DNA of 38,253 bases from CAYTLW01 sp964438735 (GTDB lineage Bacteria > Myxococcota_A > UBA9042): contig CAYTLW010000069.1 in NCBI GenBank assembly GCA_964438735.1, positions 1-38,253 of the forward strand. The letters are read 5' to 3'. A program made the translations under genes and the position numbers. The notes under the pieces were generated by a model, which did no database searches, was not told the DNA's origin, and saw only the letters and a program-made list of their open reading frames with translations. This document shows positions 25,376-35,100 of this stretch, one piece after another. Each line of letters starts with the position of its first letter. Positions within the stretch are counted from its first letter, which is position 1.

Positions 25376-28300
25376 GTGATCACGCACCCACAAACGCAGT
25401 GGTGGCGCCGCCATCGCTTGACCGGCCTGCTGCCCTCGCTCTGCCTGCTGGCCGGCTGCCTGGCCGAAGCACCCGAAGGTCTGGCGCCGGCTGGCGACGC
25501 CACCGTGACGGTGGAGCTGGATTTCCGCTATCGCCCGCTGCCGCGCATCCCCCTGCCCAACGACCTGGCCACGCGCCATGACGGCAAGTCGGCCACAGGG
25601 CGCCGGCTCAACGCTTCCATGGTGGCCGCGACGGGGTTTGAGCGGCTGACCCGACAGCTGGTCGACGAGCTCGACGGCTGGGGCGTCTTCGCGCCGGTGA
25701 CGATCCCCTTCACCGACGACATCGACCCGCTCGAGGTGGTCAAGCGTCACCACGGCGACGACTACGACTTCACCGATGACGTGCTCTACATCATCGACAT
25801 CACCGATGGCTCGCCGACGCGCGGGCAGCCGGTGGCGCTGGATATCGGCAACGGCAACTTCCCGGTGGTGCTGGAGCGGCTGGACGCCTTCTGGGAGGCG
25901 GATTCACGCGGCCATACGAACTCGCTGGTCTTCGAGGAGACCGATGAAGACGACAACGGCAATGGCGTGCTCGACGAGGGCGAAGATGAGGACCTGGACG
26001 GCGTGCTCGACAAGCCCAACTACCTGCCCGGGTCGACCACCAAGACCGTGGCGGCGATGAACCTGGCCGAGCGGGCCGACGCGTTGATGACCTTCTACGA
26101 GCGCGAGACCCACACCCTGATCGCGCGCCCGCTGCAGCCCATGCGCGAGCGCACCACCTACGCCGTGGTGGTCACCCGACGTCTGCTGGACGCCGCCGGG
26201 CAACCGGTCGGATCCCCGTACGCGTGGATCAATCACCTGGGCCAGAACAAGGCCCTGGCGCCCCTGGCAGGCATCCTGGCGGCCGACAGCGACACCTTCG
26301 GCGGCTTGAAGCTGGCCGACGTGGCGTTCACCTGGACCTTCACCACCGGCAGCATGACGGCCGACCTGCGCGCGGTGCGCGACGGGCTCTACGGCCATGG
26401 CCCGCAGAAACACCTGGCGACGGAGTTCCCGGCCGACCTGGCCCGGCTCTATCGCACCTGGGATGACCAGCCGGAAAAGAGCTGGGAGACGCCCTACATC
26501 CTGTCCAGCGAGACCTTCATCGAGATCAACGAGGTCATGGAGTTGATGAGCATGAAGGGCGCCCATGGGGCGCGCCTGGCCGAGGCCGGCAAGTACGTCG
26601 ACTTCCACGTGCTCGGCTCCTACATGAGCCCGCAGCTGATGCGCAGGGTGGACGATAAGGGTCAGATCCTGGGTTATAACGAGATGACCTGGCCGGCGGA
26701 TGTACATCGCCGCAAGGTGGCGGCCCGGCCGGAGAAGGTGACCTTCTGGCTGACCGTGCCGCGCAAGGAGTCATCGGCGCGCAAGGATGGCAAGCCGGCT
26801 CCGCTGGCGATCATCGGCCACGGCTATACCAGCAGCAACTTCGAGGTGCTGGTCTATCACGCCTTCTTCGCCCGCCATGGCATCGCCTGCCTGAGCATCG
26901 ACAACGTCAGCCACGGGCTGGTCCTGCCGTCCGAATACCGCGCCATCGCGCCCATCTTCCTGCAGGGCAAGGGCATGAGCGGCATCGCCGAGGGGCTGCT
27001 GGCCAATCGCAGCTGGGATCAGGACGCCGATGGGGTCGAGGATACGGGCGCCGACTTCTGGACGGCCTACACCTTCCACACCCGCGACAACGTGCGCCAG
27101 ACGACCGTGGACTACATGCAGCTGATCCGCATGATCCGCACCTGGGATGGCAAGAAGACCTGGCCCGCGGCGGCCGATGCGGACGTGGATGGCGACGGCA
27201 AGGGCGGGGACATCGCGGGCGACTTTGATGGCGACGGCAAGGTGGATGTGGGCGGTCCGGACGGGCTCATCACCATGACCGGCTCCTCTCTGGGCGGCAT
27301 CATGTCGGCCATGGTCGGCGCCACGGAGCCCCAGGTCGCGGCGGTGGTGCCCATCGCCGGCGGCGCCGGGCTGGGCGATGTGGGCATCCGCTCCATCCAG
27401 GGCGGCGTCAAGGAAGCCGTCGAGCTGCGCATGATGGGGCCGATCTACATCGGCATGCGCCAGGAGATGAGCGGCAAGGCCGCCGAGGACATCGTGGTGC
27501 ACACCGTGGTGCCCAAGTTGAACGACGACGGCCGATTCGAGGTCGGCCGTGTGCCCGCTGCGACGGCGGCCAAGCTGATGGCGGGCGGCTCCGTCTACGC
27601 CGAGAACCTGGCTAATGGCGAATACGACTGCGCCCTGGTGCGGCCGGATGGCTCCTTCCGCGTCCACCTGGCCTCGGATGTGGTGCCGGTGGATGTGCTG
27701 CCCGAGGAGCTGCAGGGCAGCAAGCTGGACGCCAGCCAGGAGAAGAAGAAGGCGAAGTTGCAGAAGAGCATCGACGCCCAGAAGACGCAGAGACAACGCC
27801 ACGTGCTGTCATTCTACGAAGGCAACGTGTTCGAATCGGGGGTGATCGACAAGGAGCGCCATCGCGCCTGCAAGCGCAAGCCCGGCGTCACGCCGCTCTT
27901 TGTGCTCGATGAGTTCAGCCAGGACATCGACTTCCACTACCAGTCCCGCGCCCAGCATTACGCCGCCGGAGACGCCCTGGCGCCACTGGCGGAGGGTCTT
28001 GGACTGCACCGCGCGCGGCCGGAGATCCGCCGCTTCCTCGGCTTTGCGCAGATGGTGCTCGACGCCGGCGATCCGGCCTCCTACGCGCCCTTCATGCGCT
28101 CCAAGGAGCTCAGCTACGCCACCGGCGAGACCGTCGATACACACGTCATCGTCTGGCATAACGCCGGCGACATGAACGTGCCGCCAAGCACGGGCGCCTC
28201 CATCGCCCGCTGCGCTGGATTGCTCGACTGGAGCAAGCCGGTCGCCGGCTGGGGCGGGCGCACCCTCAACCAGACCCTCATCGACGGCTTCGTATTGGAG

Positions 28301-28795
28301 GGGGTCGACAAGATCCCGCGCTTCGTCAATCCGGACGGCGTGGGCGTGCTGCTCGACCCCGAGGATCTGAGCCAGAGCGCCATGCTGACCGACAAGTCCA
28401 TCGATGTGTTGAGCGCGCCGTCGGGCACCCTCTTCGCCAAGGGCCACGACGCCTGGCACCTGCCGCGCCTCAGCCCACCGCTGCACAGCCAGACCATCGT
28501 CGACGATAGCAGCGGCGGCAAGTCGGGCCTGTTCATGCCCATGGTGACGCCGGATGGGCGACACGATCCCATCCAGCCGGGCGAGGATACGGACCGGCGA
28601 CGCAAGGCGTGCAAGAAGAAGCCGGGCGCGGACGCCGCAAAATGCGATGCGACCGAGTATTTCGACCAGGGTGCGCTCGTCTACGAGATGCTCGCCTATT
28701 ACCTCGCCAGCGGTGGCAAGCGCTTCAGCCTGGATGCCTGCCAGGTGGATTGGACCTGCAAGGACATCGTCAAGGCACCGCCGGAGCGCAAGTAG
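25376..28795 (+). CDS. Large alpha/beta-hydrolase lipoprotein with calcium-loop repeats, paralogue 3
   Basis: A 1139-residue predicted lipoprotein (lipobox CLLAGC, Cys28), taken from GTG 25376 behind GGAAG because this gives a short signal peptide; no ATG fits as well. The shared N-terminal module is RIPLPNDLATRHDGKSATGR, TTYAVVVTRRLLD and WTFTTGS. Hydrolase residues are GHGYTSSNF, nucleophile elbow TGSSLGGIM with Ser638, likely acid Asp932 (NAGDMNVP) and a candidate His1024 (KGHDAWH). Two Asp-rich repeats look like EF-hand or thrombospondin type 3 calcium loops: DEDDNGNGVLDEGEDEDLDG, and DADVDGDGKGGDIAGDFDGDGKVD directly before the elbow. A charged segment rich in Lys and Gln follows (EEKKKAKLQKS). 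It is about 470 residues longer than its two relatives because of these insertions and C-terminal sequence. Confidence 0.8.
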   Translation: MITHPQTQWWRRHRLTGLLPSLCLLAGCLAEAPEGLAPAGDATVTVELDFRYRPLPRIPLPNDLATRHDGKSATGRRLNASMVAATGFERLTRQLVDELDGWGVFAPVTIPFTDDIDPLEVVKRHHGDDYDFTDDVLYIIDITDGSPTRGQPVALDIGNGNFPVVLERLDAFWEADSRGHTNSLVFEETDEDDNGNGVLDEGEDEDLDGVLDKPNYLPGSTTKTVAAMNLAERADALMTFYERETHTLIARPLQPMRERTTYAVVVTRRLLDAAGQPVGSPYAWINHLGQNKALAPLAGILAADSDTFGGLKLADVAFTWTFTTGSMTADLRAVRDGLYGHGPQKHLATEFPADLARLYRTWDDQPEKSWETPYILSSETFIEINEVMELMSMKGAHGARLAEAGKYVDFHVLGSYMSPQLMRRVDDKGQILGYNEMTWPADVHRRKVAARPEKVTFWLTVPRKESSARKDGKPAPLAIIGHGYTSSNFEVLVYHAFFARHGIACLSIDNVSHGLVLPSEYRAIAPIFLQGKGMSGIAEGLLANRSWDQDADGVEDTGADFWTAYTFHTRDNVRQTTVDYMQLIRMIRTWDGKKTWPAAADADVDGDGKGGDIAGDFDGDGKVDVGGPDGLITMTGSSLGGIMSAMVGATEPQVAAVVPIAGGAGLGDVGIRSIQGGVKEAVELRMMGPIYIGMRQEMSGKAAEDIVVHTVVPKLNDDGRFEVGRVPAATAAKLMAGGSVYAENLANGEYDCALVRPDGSFRVHLASDVVPVDVLPEELQGSKLDASQEKKKAKLQKSIDAQKTQRQRHVLSFYEGNVFESGVIDKERHRACKRKPGVTPLFVLDEFSQDIDFHYQSRAQHYAAGDALAPLAEGLGLHRARPEIRRFLGFAQMVLDAGDPASYAPFMRSKELSYATGETVDTHVIVWHNAGDMNVPPSTGASIARCAGLLDWSKPVAGWGGRTLNQTLIDGFVLEGVDKIPRFVNPDGVGVLLDPEDLSQSAMLTDKSIDVLSAPSGTLFAKGHDAWHLPRLSPPLHSQTIVDDSSGGKSGLFMPMVTPDGRHDPIQPGEDTDRRRKACKKKPGADAAKCDATEYFDQGALVYEMLAYYLASGGKRFSLDACQVDWTCKDIVKAPPERK

Positions 28796-28810
28796 GCGCG
28801 ATGCCGGCGC

Positions 28811-28825
28811 CCTGGCCGCGCCAGG
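28811..28825. terminator. Short GC hairpin between convergent genes
   Basis: cctggc at 28811-28816 pairs with gccagg at 28820-28825 over a 3-base loop, 15 bases after the stop of the large hydrolase gene and before the convergent stop at 28911. There is no T-run on either strand, so a role in ending transcription is a guess from its position. Confidence 0.25.
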
Positions 28826-28910
28826 AGTCGCTCAGCTTCGGCCCGTACCACGGCGCAGGTCGTGCTCGCTCATCCACTTGCGTGGCGATGAACCGGTTCT
28901 TGGATCGCCG

Positions 28911-30281
28911 CTATCGTCTGTCACCAACCCGAAACAACCGCAGCGCCAACCTCTCTTCCGCCGGCCACCAGGGGAAGTGCACATCCCCCCGATTGGGCAC
29001 GTTCATGGCCACCAGCGTCTCCAGGTCCGAGCGGGCGCGAATCTGCCGACAATCGGCCTGCTGCCAGGTCTTCGGCGGCACGCTTCCCGGCAACCGCTGG
29101 TTCGCGTAGCAGCGCACCCCCAACAGCACGTAGCGCGACTCGCCCGCTGGCAGGACGCGATCTCCCGGCTCCCCTTCCGGTGGCAGATCGGCCAGGCGCG
29201 CCAGCCTCAGCGCCGCGTGCGGGCGTCGGAAGCGGTACCCCGGCTGGTGGCGGCTGACCTTGTCGTGGCCCGCATCGCCCGGCAGGAGCACGTGCAGTAC
29301 GCCGCGCGCGCCGACCAGTCGCGCTGCGGCGGCGTCGTAGAGGGCGGCTTCGTGGTCGCTGTTGTCGGCGCGGCTGTGCCACGGCGCTGTGAGGGCGGCG
29401 CTGAGGGCGATGATGACGGCGATCAGCAGGACCCGTCGCGAGGCCACCACCGGCCAGGTGCGCTCCACGAGCGCGGCGCCTCCAGCGACCAGGAGCAGGA
29501 GCGCCGGCGCCTGCAACCTGGGCAGGGAGACATCCGGCGGGTCGACCATCGCCGGCGCCATGAGGGCCAGCACGGCCACCGGCAGCCAGCGCGCCAGCCC
29601 GGACTCGGGGCCGTCTGCACGCCAGCAGCGGACCATGGCCCAGAGCGCCAGCACCGTCAGGGCGATGGGGAAGACGTGGGGCCACAGGGCGAGGTTGTGG
29701 CTGAACAGCATGACCGGCAGCTTGGCCCAGGCCAGGGTCTCGGTCATGGGCAGGTCGCCGACCGNNNNNNNNNNNNNNNNNNNNNNNNNNNNNNNNNNNN
29801 NNNNNNNNNNNNNNNNNNNNNNNNNNNNNNNNNNNNNNNNNNNNNNNNNNNNNNNNNNNNNNNNCGCGTAGATGACCGCCCGCGGGCGCCGGGTCCAGGT
29901 GGCGAAGAGCAGCGCCGCAAGGGCCACCGAGAGCCATCCCGCGATGGCGTTGGCGACGAACATCGGCGTCTCGCCGCCGCCAAAGAGGGCGAAGAGTGGC
30001 CCCAGCAGCGCGCCCTGCCCGGCGCCATAGCGCGGTGGCGGGTTGCCCAGGGCGATGTCGTCCAGCAGGCCATAACCGGTGAAGACCTGCACCATGCGGC
30101 CGGGCACCAGGGCCAACAGCACCCCGGAAGCGACCAGCAGGGCCAGCAGCCAGCGACGCTCGCCGAGCCGCAAACCGCGCCATGTGGCTCTCGCGTCCAG
30201 CCAGGCGCCAGGAGCCAACGCCAGGGTCCCGATCAGCGCCAAGGCAGCGCAGATCTGCAGGACCCCATCTGGCATGTTCAT
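28911..30281 (-). CDS. Polytopic membrane protein, possibly GT-C glycosyltransferase-like; contains assembly gap
   Basis: The ATG at 30281 overlaps the stop of the TPR gene (ATGA). The N-terminal part has hydrophobic helices and a loop with paired Asp (GYGLLDDIALG) after the first two helices, a place where GT-C glycosyltransferases often carry acidic catalytic residues. The C-terminal part has at least four more helices (LPVMLFSHNLALWPHVF; LLIAVIIALSAALTAPW) and then a soluble extracytoplasmic domain of about 150 residues ending at TAG 28911. A 100-N spacer divides the gene, so its true length is unknown. Both sides happen to be in the same frame across 100 bases, but this cannot be relied on. 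The family is not recognised with certainty. Confidence 0.55.
   Translation of the reverse strand: MNMPDGVLQICAALALIGTLALAPGAWLDARATWRGLRLGERRWLLALLVASGVLLALVPGRMVQVFTGYGLLDDIALGNPPPRYGAGQGALLGPLFALFGGGETPMFVANAIAGWLSVALAALLFATWTRRPRAVIYAXXXXXXXXXXXXXXXXXXXXXXXXXXXXXXXXXXVGDLPMTETLAWAKLPVMLFSHNLALWPHVFPIALTVLALWAMVRCWRADGPESGLARWLPVAVLALMAPAMVDPPDVSLPRLQAPALLLLVAGGAALVERTWPVVASRRVLLIAVIIALSAALTAPWHSRADNSDHEAALYDAAAARLVGARGVLHVLLPGDAGHDKVSRHQPGYRFRRPHAALRLARLADLPPEGEPGDRVLPAGESRYVLLGVRCYANQRLPGSVPPKTWQQADCRQIRARSDLETLVAMNVPNRGDVHFPWWPAEERLALRLFRVGDRR
29765..29864. other. Assembly gap of 100 N
   Basis: Exactly 100 unknown bases, the usual filler for a scaffold gap of unknown size. It falls within the polytopic membrane protein gene, so the missing helices, and even the continuity of that gene, are uncertain. 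Confidence 0.98.
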
Positions 30282-31984
30282 TTGCGCCGCCGAACCATCC
30301 AGATGCCGATGCTGATGAGCAGCAGCAGGCCCGCTGCGGGCAGACCCCAGCGCAGCCAGGCCGGCCACAGGTCCCAGGCGGTGGGCACCCGACCCGTGCG
30401 CATGACCTCGAGCTCGCGCTCGACCTTGGCCACCTTGGCGGCGCTGTTCTGTCGAGCGCGGCTCAAGCGAACGAAGGTCTCCAGGTCACGCAAGCTGGCC
30501 TCGAAATCGCGATGTCGATTCACCACGGAGCGACAGTAGTAGTAGTCCGGGTCGTCGTGGGCGAGCTTCTCGATGCGCTCCAACATCTTGTCGGCGCGCT
30601 GCACATTGCCCAGGTGAAACTCCGACATGGCCGTGTACAGCCAGATCCGCGGCTCGCGCGGGGCGACTGGGAAGAGCGGCTGCAGATGGTCGAGCACCTG
30701 CTGATACTCGCCCCGGTAGTAATGGATGGTGCCCTTGACGTAGCGAGCAGCGACGTCCTTGTCATTCTTGGCGATGCGGTCGGCAAACCGCTGCAGGAAG
30801 GCGTCGTCGGTCACCTGCCCGCCCTGGGTGTAGGCCGTAGCCAACATGCCCAGGGCGCCGGGATGCTTCGGATTGGCAGCGACGACCTTTTCCCACTCCG
30901 CGGCTGCTTCTTCGTTGCGCCACAGGCCGTGCAGGGCGCTGGCCCTCAAGAAGACCAGGTCCAAGTCGTCGGGGATTTGTGCCAGGGCCCCTTCAGCCAG
31001 GGCCAGGGCGCGCTTGGAGCCCCCCTCCTGGTGGGGCAGCAGGCCGCCGGCGGTGAGCCAGGCATTTTTACACTTGGGCGCGACCTTGGTGATCGATTCG
31101 GCGAGGGCTTGCCCGTCATCGCGTCGACCGGAGGCCGCCAGCGTATCGGCCAGCGCGACCCAGGCGCAGGCCGCTTTGCCGGTCAAGGTGGCGACGCGCT
31201 CTCGTCCCAGGCGCGCGGCCTTCTTCGCATCGACCAGGGCCACAGCGGCCAGGTGATCGACCTTGGCGGCGTCGTTGGTGAGCGACTGATCCGCCAACTC
31301 AGCCAGCGCCTTGTCGCGCAACGCGGTGCCATCGGTATCGCCGAGCTCCAGCAGGACCGCTCCCAGGCGAGCGCGCGTCAACGGCCGCGCCGTCATGTGC
31401 GCCTTGCCGGCCTGGGCTGTGGCCAGGGCCTTGGCGCGCTCGCCGATGCGCATGCTTGTGCGGGCCTGCTGCACGATGAGCTGGAGCGCGGATTCCACGG
31501 TGGCGTCGATCCGGTCCGACGGGCGCGGCGTTCGCGCCGGCACGCGCCACTGGAACGGAAGCTCGTGCTGGAAGATGTGACGCATGATGGCGTCGCGCAT
31601 GGCCGTACTCAGTTTGCCGTCCACAGCGACCGCAAAGCGGCTGGTCTTGCCGACCAGCGTCGAACCGCTGGGAATCGTCGCCGCCGGATGCAGCAGAATG
31701 AGCTTCAACTGGGTCGGCTCCTGCCAACTGGCGACGACCTTGTTCTTGCGGATGCTGATGATGCCCGGCTTCGGCTGTCCGGGCGGCGCCAGAAGCCGCT
31801 GCACCAGGGCCTCCTGGCCGGCTGGTATGACGGCATCTGCCCTTGCCATCGCCACCGTCGAGCCAGCAGGAGGCGCGGCAGGAGGCTGCGCGGCAGGAGG
31901 CTGCGCGACGGCAGCCGAACTCAACAACAGCGCCGAAGCGGCCAGGATTGCGATTCTGCGGAACTTGTAGATAGCCCTCATCAT
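30278..31984 (-). CDS. Secreted, membrane-anchored TPR protein
   Basis: A 568-residue protein with a cleavable-looking signal peptide (AILAASALLLSSAAVAQ), then a Pro/Ala-rich repeat, then a domain of about 100 residues. Next comes a long helical region with TPR-like spacing; the clearest repeats are in about 330-500 (NPKHPGALGMLATAYTQGG; EPRIWLYTAMSEFHLGNVQR). It ends in one membrane helix (WGLPAAGLLLLISIGIWMV) and RRRK, so most of the chain would be outside the inner membrane with the basic end in the cytosol. The tail also looks like a short sorting signal, but no conserved processing motif is seen. ATG 31984 is followed by a second ATG; AAGGG lies just upstream. It is coupled by an ATGA overlap to the following membrane protein, so the two may form one complex, perhaps in glycan or envelope assembly (inference). 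Confidence 0.75.
   Translation of the reverse strand: MMRAIYKFRRIAILAASALLLSSAAVAQPPAAQPPAAPPAGSTVAMARADAVIPAGQEALVQRLLAPPGQPKPGIISIRKNKVVASWQEPTQLKLILLHPAATIPSGSTLVGKTSRFAVAVDGKLSTAMRDAIMRHIFQHELPFQWRVPARTPRPSDRIDATVESALQLIVQQARTSMRIGERAKALATAQAGKAHMTARPLTRARLGAVLLELGDTDGTALRDKALAELADQSLTNDAAKVDHLAAVALVDAKKAARLGRERVATLTGKAACAWVALADTLAASGRRDDGQALAESITKVAPKCKNAWLTAGGLLPHQEGGSKRALALAEGALAQIPDDLDLVFLRASALHGLWRNEEAAAEWEKVVAANPKHPGALGMLATAYTQGGQVTDDAFLQRFADRIAKNDKDVAARYVKGTIHYYRGEYQQVLDHLQPLFPVAPREPRIWLYTAMSEFHLGNVQRADKMLERIEKLAHDDPDYYYCRSVVNRHRDFEASLRDLETFVRLSRARQNSAAKVAKVERELEVMRTGRVPTAWDLWPAWLRWGLPAAGLLLLISIGIWMVRRRK
31875..31904. repeat. Perfect 15-bp tandem pair coding for a Pro/Ala linker
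   Basis: The 15-mer gcggcaggaggctgc is present twice, at 31875-31889 and 31890-31904, with a partial copy beside it. On the minus strand it encodes the Ala-Ala-Gln-Pro-Pro repeat directly after the signal peptide of the TPR protein. The unit is a multiple of three, so copy changes would alter only linker length. Confidence 0.85.
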
Positions 31985-31999
31985 GCGCCCTTGATAGCC

Positions 32000-32028
32000 C
32001 CTTTACGAGGCCGGAACAAGCCCGACAA
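32000..32028 (-). promoter_or_regulatory. Weak candidate promoter for the TPR gene
   Basis: On the minus strand TTGTCG (32028-32023) and TAAAGG (32005-32000) are 17 bases apart, ending about 16 bases before the ATG at 31984. The second box lacks the final T of the usual consensus. An overlapping alternative, TTGTTC with TATCAA, would give a nearly leaderless message. Confidence 0.25.
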
Positions 32029-32176
32029 CCGGGACCCTGCACCCCCACTTCGCACACGTTGGAACCGGCCGGTGGTGAACCGCCGCCCCACACTTCCGCG
32101 CTGCCTCCACGTGACCCTTGACGTAGTCGTGCAATGATCGCAGGTTGCAACGCTCTGAGGGGCCTGGGGGTGGCAA

Positions 32177-35100
32177 ATGAAACCGTTGAGTCGAGTGCTG
32201 CAGGTCGCGCTGCTGGGCATGCTTGTTGCGTGCAGCACGCCGCCGTCCGGCAGCGGACCGACCCTGATCACCCACGATGGCGCGCCCACCGGCGACGCGG
32301 CAGTCGATGGCGGCACGACCGACCAGGTGGCCACCGACAGTGTGATACAGGGCGATGGCGGCGCGGCAGATGGCGGCGCTGTCGATGGCGGAACGGTGGA
32401 CGGCGGCGTTGCTGACGGCGGCCAAGACGTGCCCTCGCTGGATGCTTCCAAGGACACCAGCAGCGACGGCGGCAGTAAGGACGCCGGCGCCGACACGAAC
32501 GACGCCAGCGGCGGCGACGCCGCTACCTGCAAGAAGGCCGACGATTGCCAGCACCTGGCCGGACCCTGCGTGGGCGCCACCTGCATGGCGGGCCAGTGCC
32601 AGACCATCAACAAGAAGGAGAGCGCCGACTGCGATGATGGCGATGCCTGCACCCAGGGCGACGCCTGCGATGCCGCCGGCGCCTGCACCGGCGAACCCCA
32701 GCCCTGCGACGACACCAACCCCTGCACCACCGACAGCTGCGACAAGGTCAAGGGCTGCCAGCACGCCAACGTCGACGGACCCTGCGAGGACGCCGACAAG
32801 TGCCTGGTCGGCGGCACCTGCAGCGACGGCAAATGCGCCGGCGCCAACGTCGTGCAATGCGATGATGACAACCCCTGTACTGACGACGTCTGCAACAGCA
32901 AGACCGGCAAGTGCAGCTACGACAACAACGCCGCCGGCTGCGATGACGGCAACGCCTGCACCGACGGCGACGGTTGCAGCGCCAGCAAGTGCCAGCCCGG
33001 CAAGGCCAAGGACTGCGACGACAAGGATCCCTGCACCGCCGACAGTTGCGACCCCGACACGGGCAAATGCGACTACAAGGCCGCCGCCGGCAAGTGCGAA
33101 GATGGCGACAAGTGCACCGAGTCGGACAGCTGCAGCAAAGGCAAGTGCGCGCCGGGCAAAGCCAAGGTCTGCGACGACGGCAACCCCTGCACCGACGACG
33201 GCTGCGAGGCCGCCAAGGGCTGTACCACCAAGCCGAACACGGCCAACTGCTCAGACAACCTCAAGTGCATCATCGGCACCTGCAAGGACGGCAAGTGCAA
33301 AGTCGCCAACGACAAGGGCTGCGACGACAACAACGCCTGCACCACCGATACCTGCGTCAGCGGCAAGGGCTGCTCTTTCAAGGCGCTCAAGGACGGCGCG
33401 AAGTGCGCCGACGCCGACGAATGCCAGGCCGAATCCAAGTGCGCCAAGGCCGTCTGCGCCGCTGGCAAGAAGGATGATTGCAGCGACGGCAATCCCTGCA
33501 CCACCGATACCTGCGATGCCAAGACCGGCTGCTTGTGGAAGGCCAACAAGGACGCCTGCGAGGATGGCGACAAATGCACCAGCGGCGACGTCTGCTCCGG
33601 CGGCGCCTGCAAGACCGGCAAGGCCATCGACGTGGCCAAGACCTGCAACGACGGCAATGTCTGCACCAAGGATGGCTGCAGCGCCAGCAAGGGCTGCACC
33701 CACGAGCCCTTCGCCAGCAAGTGCGATGACGGCAACGTCTGCACGGCCGGCGAGCAGTGCAAGGACGGCAAGTGTTCGGGCGGCGAGCAGGTCAAGTGCA
33801 TCGACGGCAAGGAGTGCACCATCGACAACTGCGACCCCAAGACGGGCGCCTGCTCCTGGGGCCCCAAGAAGGGGCCATGCGACGATGGCGACGGCTGCAC
33901 CGTGGGCGACGCCTGCAGCAAGGGGAAATGCCTCAACGCCGGCCCCAAGGACTGTGCCGATGGCAACGCATGCGCCGACGACAGCTGCGATGCCAAGACG
34001 GGCGGCTGCCTGAACGAGCCGGCCCAGAACAACAAGGCCATCCCGTGTGATGACGGCAGCAAGTGCACCAAGAAGGACGCCTGCAAGGACGGCAAATGCG
34101 CCGGCAGCGGCGCGCCCACCTGCAACGACGGCAACACCTGCACCAAGGACGCGTGCGATCCCAAGTCCGGCGAGTGCGTCTTCGCCCCGCTCACCGGTCC
34201 CTGCGACAATGGCGATAAATGCACCTGGGGCGACGCCTGCAAGAAAGGCAAGTGCATCACAGGCGCCAACCAGCTCTGCGACGACGGCACCGCCTGCACC
34301 ATCGACAGCTGTGACAAGGCCACCGGCAAGTGCAACTTCAAGCCGGTCAAGGACGGCACGGCCTGCGACGACGGCAAGAAGTGCACCGGCGGCGACCACT
34401 GCCTGGCCGGAAAGTGCGCCTACAAGACCTCCACCTGCGCCCTGCTCTCGACCACCTTCGAGTGCGGCAAGGCCGGCGGCTGGACCTTCAACAACACCGC
34501 CGGTCATGACGTGAAGTGGGCCGTGGACAAGACGCCCGCGGTCAAGGCGCTCGACAAATTGGGCTGCACGTTGAACTTCAACGACGGCAAGGATTACTGC
34601 GACGTGACCGGCAGCGGCTGCCTCAAACCCACAGGTACCGCCGTCTCGCCGCTGATCGACGCCACCGCCGTCAAGTCCAAGGTCAGGCTGCGCTTTGTGA
34701 CCTACTACGACACGGACGGACCGCCCAACGCCGGCAACCCGGAGCTGGATCGACCCATGGTGGAGGTGGTCTCGGACGTCGGCGACAAGGTCCTGGTCAG
34801 CTGGATGCTCGACAAGACCAACGATGACTGCGACGGCAAACAATGCCAGATGAAGGTGCGCAACATCACGCTCGACATCGACGAGGCGGCCGGCAAGAAG
34901 TTCCGACTGCGCCTGTCGTTGGATGCGCCCACCACCTCGTTCAACAAGGGCGCGGGCTGGTTTGTCGACAACGTGATCGTGGACGAGCCGCCGCCGGATG
35001 AGATCTGCGACGACAACAAGGACAACGACTTCGACGGCGCGGTCGACTGCGCCGACACCGACTGCAAGGGCAAACCCGCCTGCATCGAGGACTGCAGCGA

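Noticed and set aside
28796..28910. A possible short gene on the minus strand in the convergent gap
   Set aside because: The only ATG frame there is 13 codons long, with no ribosome site and no recognisable product.
31875..31904. The 15-bp tandem pair as a phase-variable switch
   Set aside because: The unit length is a multiple of three, so copy changes would only lengthen or shorten a linker and not switch the gene off.
32600..34450. Direct repeats that could suggest a CRISPR array
   Set aside because: The repeats are degenerate, have no conserved spacers, and keep a coding frame with Cys periodicity; they are protein repeats.
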